From Thermoplasmatota archaeon (GTDB taxonomy: Archaea > Thermoplasmatota > E2 > DHVEG-1), in contig JAUWWG010000006.1 in NCBI GenBank assembly GCA_030616985.1, positions 1 to 32,699 on the forward strand: DNA of 32,699 nt, given 5' to 3'. Positions 28,063-32,699 of the stretch are shown one piece after another; position 1 is the stretch's first letter, and every line of letters starts with the position of its first letter. A program made the position numbers and the translations under genes. The notes below the pieces were generated by a model, which saw nothing but the letters and a program-made list of their open reading frames with translations, was not told where the DNA came from and searched no databases.

Positions 28063-29329
28063 CGAGTATTACCTCCAAGTTCTGTGTAGATGTCAGTACC
28101 TCATGTGGAATATCAACATCAACTCCAATCATATTAGCAGGATTTACCCACGCCAATCTTTTCTTCAAAATTTCTTTATCACCTGCAACCATATGTAACA
28201 CGGATGATTCCCCAGGTTTTTCAACTCTTAATGTTAAATGTACTTTTCCCGGTTCACTAATAATTTGAGGGACAACATATCTAATCCCTTTACCAGGTAC
28301 AATTTTAGCAATAATTTTCTTGTCTTTCTTTTGAATAGCCGAATTTTTTGCTGCACTTCTTCCTGCATTCTCTGCATCAGCTGAGAGAACATCGACGGTA
28401 TCGTAGACCTGGAGACAATTTCCACAAGCAAAAACTCCTGATAGTGTTGTCTCCAAATATTGGTTTACTGTAGGTCCACCTGTTATATTATCAATCTCAA
28501 TTCCAATATTGTTGGCTAATTCATTTTCAGGAATCAGTCCCAACGAAAGAAGGAGAGTATCACATTCAATTTTTTTCTCAGTTCCAGAGATAATGTTCAT
28601 TTCCCCATCAACTTGAGCAATAGTAACTTGCTCTAATCTCTCTTTTCCATCAATGCAAGTGACTGTATGATTCAGAAAAAGAGGTATATCATAATCCTCA
28701 AGACATTGAACTACATTTCTGGGAAGACCACTTGCATAAGGCAAGATTTCCACAACTCCCAAAACATTAGCTCCCTCGAATTTCAAACGCCGTGCCATAA
28801 TAAGTCCAACATCTCCAGACCCAAGAATAATCACATTCTTTCCAGGCATGATGTTATAGAGATTTATGAACGCCTGTGCCACGCCAGCAGTATAGATGCC
28901 GCTTGGTCGGTCACCAGATATCATTACATTCCATCTTGTCTTTTCCCTGCACCCCATTGCAAGAACAATAGCACTAGCTTTGATTTTGTGTAATCCCTTT
29001 TTGTTTACTGCGGTTATCTCTCGTTTTTTATCAAACTGCAAAACCATTGTCTCTTTCATTATGTCTATGCCTTGTTTCTCTGCCATCTCAATATACATCT
29101 CTGCGTATTCGGGTCCAGTCATAGAGGTCCCTGTTTCCTCAACACCAAAACCGTCATGTATACACTGGGGAAGAATGCCACCTAGCCAACTATTTCTATC
29201 TATGACTACAACACTCTTGGCACCATGTTCGTGTGCTGATACAGCTGCAGCCAGACCTGCAGGTCCACCACCTATAACTGCCACATCCACCGTATAATCA
29301 ATCACTTTGATTACCTCGGGTTTTACCAT
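28052..29329 (-). CDS. FAD-dependent pyridine nucleotide-disulfide oxidoreductase family protein
   Basis: VAVIGGGPAGLAAAVSAHEHGAKSVVVIDRNSWLGG; NVIILGSGDVGLIMARRLKFEGANVLGVVE; GVFACGNCLQVYDTVD. Confidence 0.88.
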   Translation of the reverse strand: MVKPEVIKVIDYTVDVAVIGGGPAGLAAAVSAHEHGAKSVVVIDRNSWLGGILPQCIHDGFGVEETGTSMTGPEYAEMYIEMAEKQGIDIMKETMVLQFDKKREITAVNKKGLHKIKASAIVLAMGCREKTRWNVMISGDRPSGIYTAGVAQAFINLYNIMPGKNVIILGSGDVGLIMARRLKFEGANVLGVVEILPYASGLPRNVVQCLEDYDIPLFLNHTVTCIDGKERLEQVTIAQVDGEMNIISGTEKKIECDTLLLSLGLIPENELANNIGIEIDNITGGPTVNQYLETTLSGVFACGNCLQVYDTVDVLSADAENAGRSAAKNSAIQKKDKKIIAKIVPGKGIRYVVPQIISEPGKVHLTLRVEKPGESSVLHMVAGDKEILKKRLAWVNPANMIGVDVDIPHEVLTSTQNLEVILVDR

Positions 29330-30767
29330 AAAAGAGATTGGAATTCGGTGATTTTAGCCTCATATCAGCAACATCCATGTTAAAATGTTCTTCCATAATT
29401 CTAACTATATGTTGGGTGCAGAAACCACCTTGACATCTTCCCATCCCTGCTCTGCAACGATATTTAACAGAAGAAAGAACCCGTGCTTCCAATGGATTTG
29501 AAAGTGCCTCGATTACTTCTGCCTCAGTAACATGCTCACATCTACAAACAATTCTACCCCATTTCTCATCCTTTTTAATCAGATTTGATTGTTCTTCTGC
29601 TGACATCTCGGAGAATCGTTTTCTTCTATGTCTTCTTGATTTGAAACTATTTTTTTTATTCAGTTCTATTAAATGAGAAATCATTTTTATTATCTCTTTG
29701 GCAATGGCGGGAGCTGCAGTAAGTCCAGGTGATTCTATTCCTAACAAGTTAATAAAACCAGGCATATTCTTGCTTTCTTCTATTCTATAATCAGCCCAAC
29801 CTCCAGATTCAGGAGAGGCGAGTTTGCAACGAATTCCTGAATAAGCATTTATTACTGCTTTATCTGGTAAAGAAGGGATGATCCCCCTCGCCTCCAAAAA
29901 TAGAGTATTCATTGTTTCATTAGTAGTCCTTTTGTCATAAGGATCACCTATAAATTCTGCACTTGGACCAAGGAGAATGTTTCCCTCAATCGTTGGAGTA
30001 ATGTGAACACCCAACACACCTGACCCCTTTACCGGCACAGGATATATCATAGAGTTTATTAACGAACTATAATTTTTATCTAAAACCAAATACTCTCCTC
30101 TGCATGGATACACCTGGAAATCTGGTTCCTCCATCATAGAGACCACCTCCCTACAATTCAAACCCGCAGCGTTTACTACCACTCCTGCTTGGAAGTCACC
30201 TTTGTTGGTTTTTATTAAAAAAAGATTTTTTTGTTTTTTCAAATCAGTAATTTTTGTTTCAAGAAAGAACACGACATTATTTTCTGCGGCATTTTCGGCA
30301 AGAGCTATCGTAAACTGGTAAGGTAGTGTAATACCAGCAGTGGGAATCCATAACGCTTTAAAACATGAGACATTCGGCTCTTTCTTTTTAACCTCTGATC
30401 TGTTTTTTATCTCCAAACCAGGGACGTTATTATTCATACCAACTTTTTTAAGGTGTTCAAGATCACGTACCTCTTCCTCATTTTTTGCTATGATATATTT
30501 TCCAACCCATTGTAATGGAAAATCTAACTCATTGGCAAGAGATTGAAACATTTTGTTACCTTCAACACAAAAACGAGCTTTAAGAGAAGAGGTGGGGGAA
30601 TTTATACCACTATGAACAACGCCGCTGTTTGCCTTACTGGCACCAGACGCAACATCGCTTCCCATTTCAAAAACTGCTACATCGAGTTTAAACATTGACA
30701 ACTCCCGCGCAATAGCAGAACCAATAACACCCCCTCCAATTATAGCAACCTGGAAGTTTTTCATCAA
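29298..30767 (-). CDS. GlpA/L2HGDH-like FAD oxidoreductase with C-terminal BFD-like [2Fe-2S] domain
   Basis: VAIIGGGVIGSAIARELSMFKLDVAVFEMGSDVASGASKANSGVVHSGI; C-terminal RIVCRCEHVTEAEVIEAL...YRCRAGMGRCQGGFC. Confidence 0.88.
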   Translation of the reverse strand: MMKNFQVAIIGGGVIGSAIARELSMFKLDVAVFEMGSDVASGASKANSGVVHSGINSPTSSLKARFCVEGNKMFQSLANELDFPLQWVGKYIIAKNEEEVRDLEHLKKVGMNNNVPGLEIKNRSEVKKKEPNVSCFKALWIPTAGITLPYQFTIALAENAAENNVVFFLETKITDLKKQKNLFLIKTNKGDFQAGVVVNAAGLNCREVVSMMEEPDFQVYPCRGEYLVLDKNYSSLINSMIYPVPVKGSGVLGVHITPTIEGNILLGPSAEFIGDPYDKRTTNETMNTLFLEARGIIPSLPDKAVINAYSGIRCKLASPESGGWADYRIEESKNMPGFINLLGIESPGLTAAPAIAKEIIKMISHLIELNKKNSFKSRRHRRKRFSEMSAEEQSNLIKKDEKWGRIVCRCEHVTEAEVIEALSNPLEARVLSSVKYRCRAGMGRCQGGFCTQHIVRIMEEHFNMDVADMRLKSPNSNLFYGKTRGNQSD

Positions 30768-30851
30768 AGAGGGAATAAAAATCCGTCGTATAAATATTAG
30801 GTACTGAGCTTCTACGCTAGATTTTTAACTAATTAACTTATAGACAGATAC

Positions 30852-32111
30852 ATGCAGGTTGATATTCCATATGGAAAAGAAAAAATAAAAGTAAACATAC
30901 CAGAACCTTGTGAAATATTAGTTCCAAACAAAGTTAAGGGAGGAGATGAAAACGAAATTATCGAAGAGGCTTTAAAAAATCCAATTGGTATGGAACCTTT
31001 TAAAAAATTTGCTGAAAAATCAAAACAGCTACTTGTAATTGTTAACGACGCGACACGACCTACCCCCACACTGAAGGTACTAGAATTTCTTTATCCTTTT
31101 CTTTCATCGCACCCTAATGTCAAGTTTCTCATAGCAACAGGAGTTCACAGAGCCCCTACTAAAGAAGAATACCAGTTCATATTCGGAAGATTCTATGATA
31201 TTTTCAAAGACCAGATTTATGTTCATGATGCTCGAAAGGAGGAGGAGATGATGTATCTCGGTAGATCAAAGAATGGAACCGAGATGTACATAAACAGAAT
31301 GGTTCCAGAAATTGGAAATGTACTTGTTATTGGAAGTGTTGAACCGCATTATTTCGCAGGTTATACAGGTGGACGGAAATCCTTTCTTCCTGGTGTGGCC
31401 TCATATAAAACCATTGAAATGAACCACAAACTGGCTTTAAGTGATAAGGCACGTTCTCTTGCCCTTGAAGGCAACCCGGTTCACCAGGATATGGTAGATG
31501 CCATGAATGTCTTAAAAGATGTAAATGTCTTTTCAATACAAACTGTGCTAACTGGAGATCATGGTATATATGCTGTTACCGCTGGTGATTTACTCAAATC
31601 CTTTGACGCTGCTATAAAATATGCAAATGAGATATTTTGTGTTCCATTAAAGAAAAAAGGCAACATTGTAATCACCGTAGCACCTTACCCAATGGATATC
31701 GATTTATATCAATCTCAAAAAGCACTTGATAACAGTAAATTAGCCTTAGAAATAAATGGTATTGTTATATTAGTATCCAAATGCCGCATGGGCATTGGAG
31801 AGGAAACCTTTTTGGATCTATTATCCAAAGCAAATACACCTCAAAAAGTCCTTGAAATAATTGACAAGGGGTATAAGCTGGGTTATCATAAGGCAGCCAA
31901 GATGGTGCAAATTGGGGCTTGGGCTCAAATGTGGATGGTTACTGATTTAGACGACGAAATTGTTAAAAAAACCATGATGAAACCTTATGAAAGTATACAA
32001 TCAGCGTTAGATGATGCTGTAAAAACAATCAAAGCAAGAAATGAACAACCAAGAATTGTTGTGATGCCCTTTGGAAGTCTCACGATTCCATTAATTAAAG
32101 GGGGAAAATAG
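30852..32111 (+). CDS. larA: LarA-like nickel-dependent 2-hydroxyacid racemase (DUF2088 family)
   Basis: VIVNDATRPTPTLKVLEFL, FLIATGVHRAPTKEEY, VEPHYFAGYTGGRKSFLPGVASYKTIEMNHKLAL. Confidence 0.85.
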   Translation: MQVDIPYGKEKIKVNIPEPCEILVPNKVKGGDENEIIEEALKNPIGMEPFKKFAEKSKQLLVIVNDATRPTPTLKVLEFLYPFLSSHPNVKFLIATGVHRAPTKEEYQFIFGRFYDIFKDQIYVHDARKEEEMMYLGRSKNGTEMYINRMVPEIGNVLVIGSVEPHYFAGYTGGRKSFLPGVASYKTIEMNHKLALSDKARSLALEGNPVHQDMVDAMNVLKDVNVFSIQTVLTGDHGIYAVTAGDLLKSFDAAIKYANEIFCVPLKKKGNIVITVAPYPMDIDLYQSQKALDNSKLALEINGIVILVSKCRMGIGEETFLDLLSKANTPQKVLEIIDKGYKLGYHKAAKMVQIGAWAQMWMVTDLDDEIVKKTMMKPYESIQSALDDAVKTIKARNEQPRIVVMPFGSLTIPLIKGGK

Positions 32112-32699
32112 ATGGATTTTAGTTGGACTGAGGAACAGGAAATTTGGAGAAGAACTGTGAGAGATTTCGCTCAGAAAAAGATAAAACCTAGGGTTCGAGA
32201 GATTGATACGAATAAAAAAATTCCTGATGAGATCATTAAAGACATGGCACGGCTTGGATTACTTGCTCCCACTGTATCAAAAGAATATGGGGGTCAGAGG
32301 TTGACTGGACAATGGCTTGCATTGCTGCAGAGGAACTCGGACGAGCAGATATCAGCCTCGCGATTCCTGTGATGTATCTTGTCGAAGCAGCATGGGGATA
32401 TATATTTAGTCGGTATGGCACGCATGAGATGAAGGAGAAATACCTGCCCAAGGTAACCTCTCTGGTGATGCCTTTCTTGGTATAGCTGTAACAGAACCTG
32501 AAGGTGGTTCAGACATTTTAGGTACTGCTAAAACAACGGCATTTAAAAAAGGGAAAAATTGGGTGTTAAACGGTGAAAAGATGTTTATTAGCGGCGTGAC
32601 TGAGTCGAAGCAAATGGGTGGTATTCATCTCACTCTTGCCCGAACTGATCCAAATACTGGCCACAAAGGCTTTTCGTTCTTTGCCGTTCCATTGAAGGA
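32112..32699 (+). pseudogene. Acyl-CoA dehydrogenase, two apparent frameshifts, 3' end cut by window edge
   Basis: Frame A: MDFSWTEEQEIWRRTVRDFAQKKIKPRVREID...LLAPTVSKEYGGQ. Frame B: WTMACIAAEELGRADISLAIPVMYLVEAAWGYIFSRYGTHEMKEKYLPKVTS. Frame C: SGDAFLGIAVTEPEGGSDILGTAKTTAFKKGKNWVLNGEKMFISGVTESKQMGGIHLTLARTDPNTGHKGFSFFAVPLK. Confidence 0.85.

Overview
AT-rich, gene-dense chromosomal window, most likely from a euryarchaeal-type anaerobe. The archaeal call is an inference from HdrABC, a PGF-CTERM-like C-terminus, PRC-barrel, TrmB-like and AbrB-like regulators, and TATA-like boxes close to start codons. Main content: (1) a central-carbon block with fumarase alpha/beta and AMP-forming acetyl-CoA synthetase on the minus strand, and a plus-strand run of aconitase, ATP-citrate lyase beta, ATP-citrate lyase alpha and monomeric-type NADP isocitrate dehydrogenase, which is a reductive-TCA-style module; (2) heterodisulfide reductase hdrCBA; (3) a putative membrane/extracytoplasmic thiol-redox cluster (Cys-rich HTH regulator, thioredoxin, TlpA-like protein, PGF-CTERM-like protein, NapH-like polyferredoxin, CxxC thioredoxin-fold protein) with an inverted repeat lying between divergent TATA boxes; (4) a DUF1667/FAD oxidoreductase/GlpA-like trio divergent from a LarA-like racemase and an acyl-CoA dehydrogenase. 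Features absent from the supplied ORF track: a truncated nadE with a TTG start, a 38-aa zinc ribbon, a 47-aa AbrB-like ORF, a decayed ADP-forming acyl-CoA synthetase N-terminus, and frameshifts in gcvH and in the acyl-CoA dehydrogenase. No tRNA, rRNA, CRISPR array or transposase was recognised. All calls are from reading the sequence and from recall of family motifs; no searches were run.
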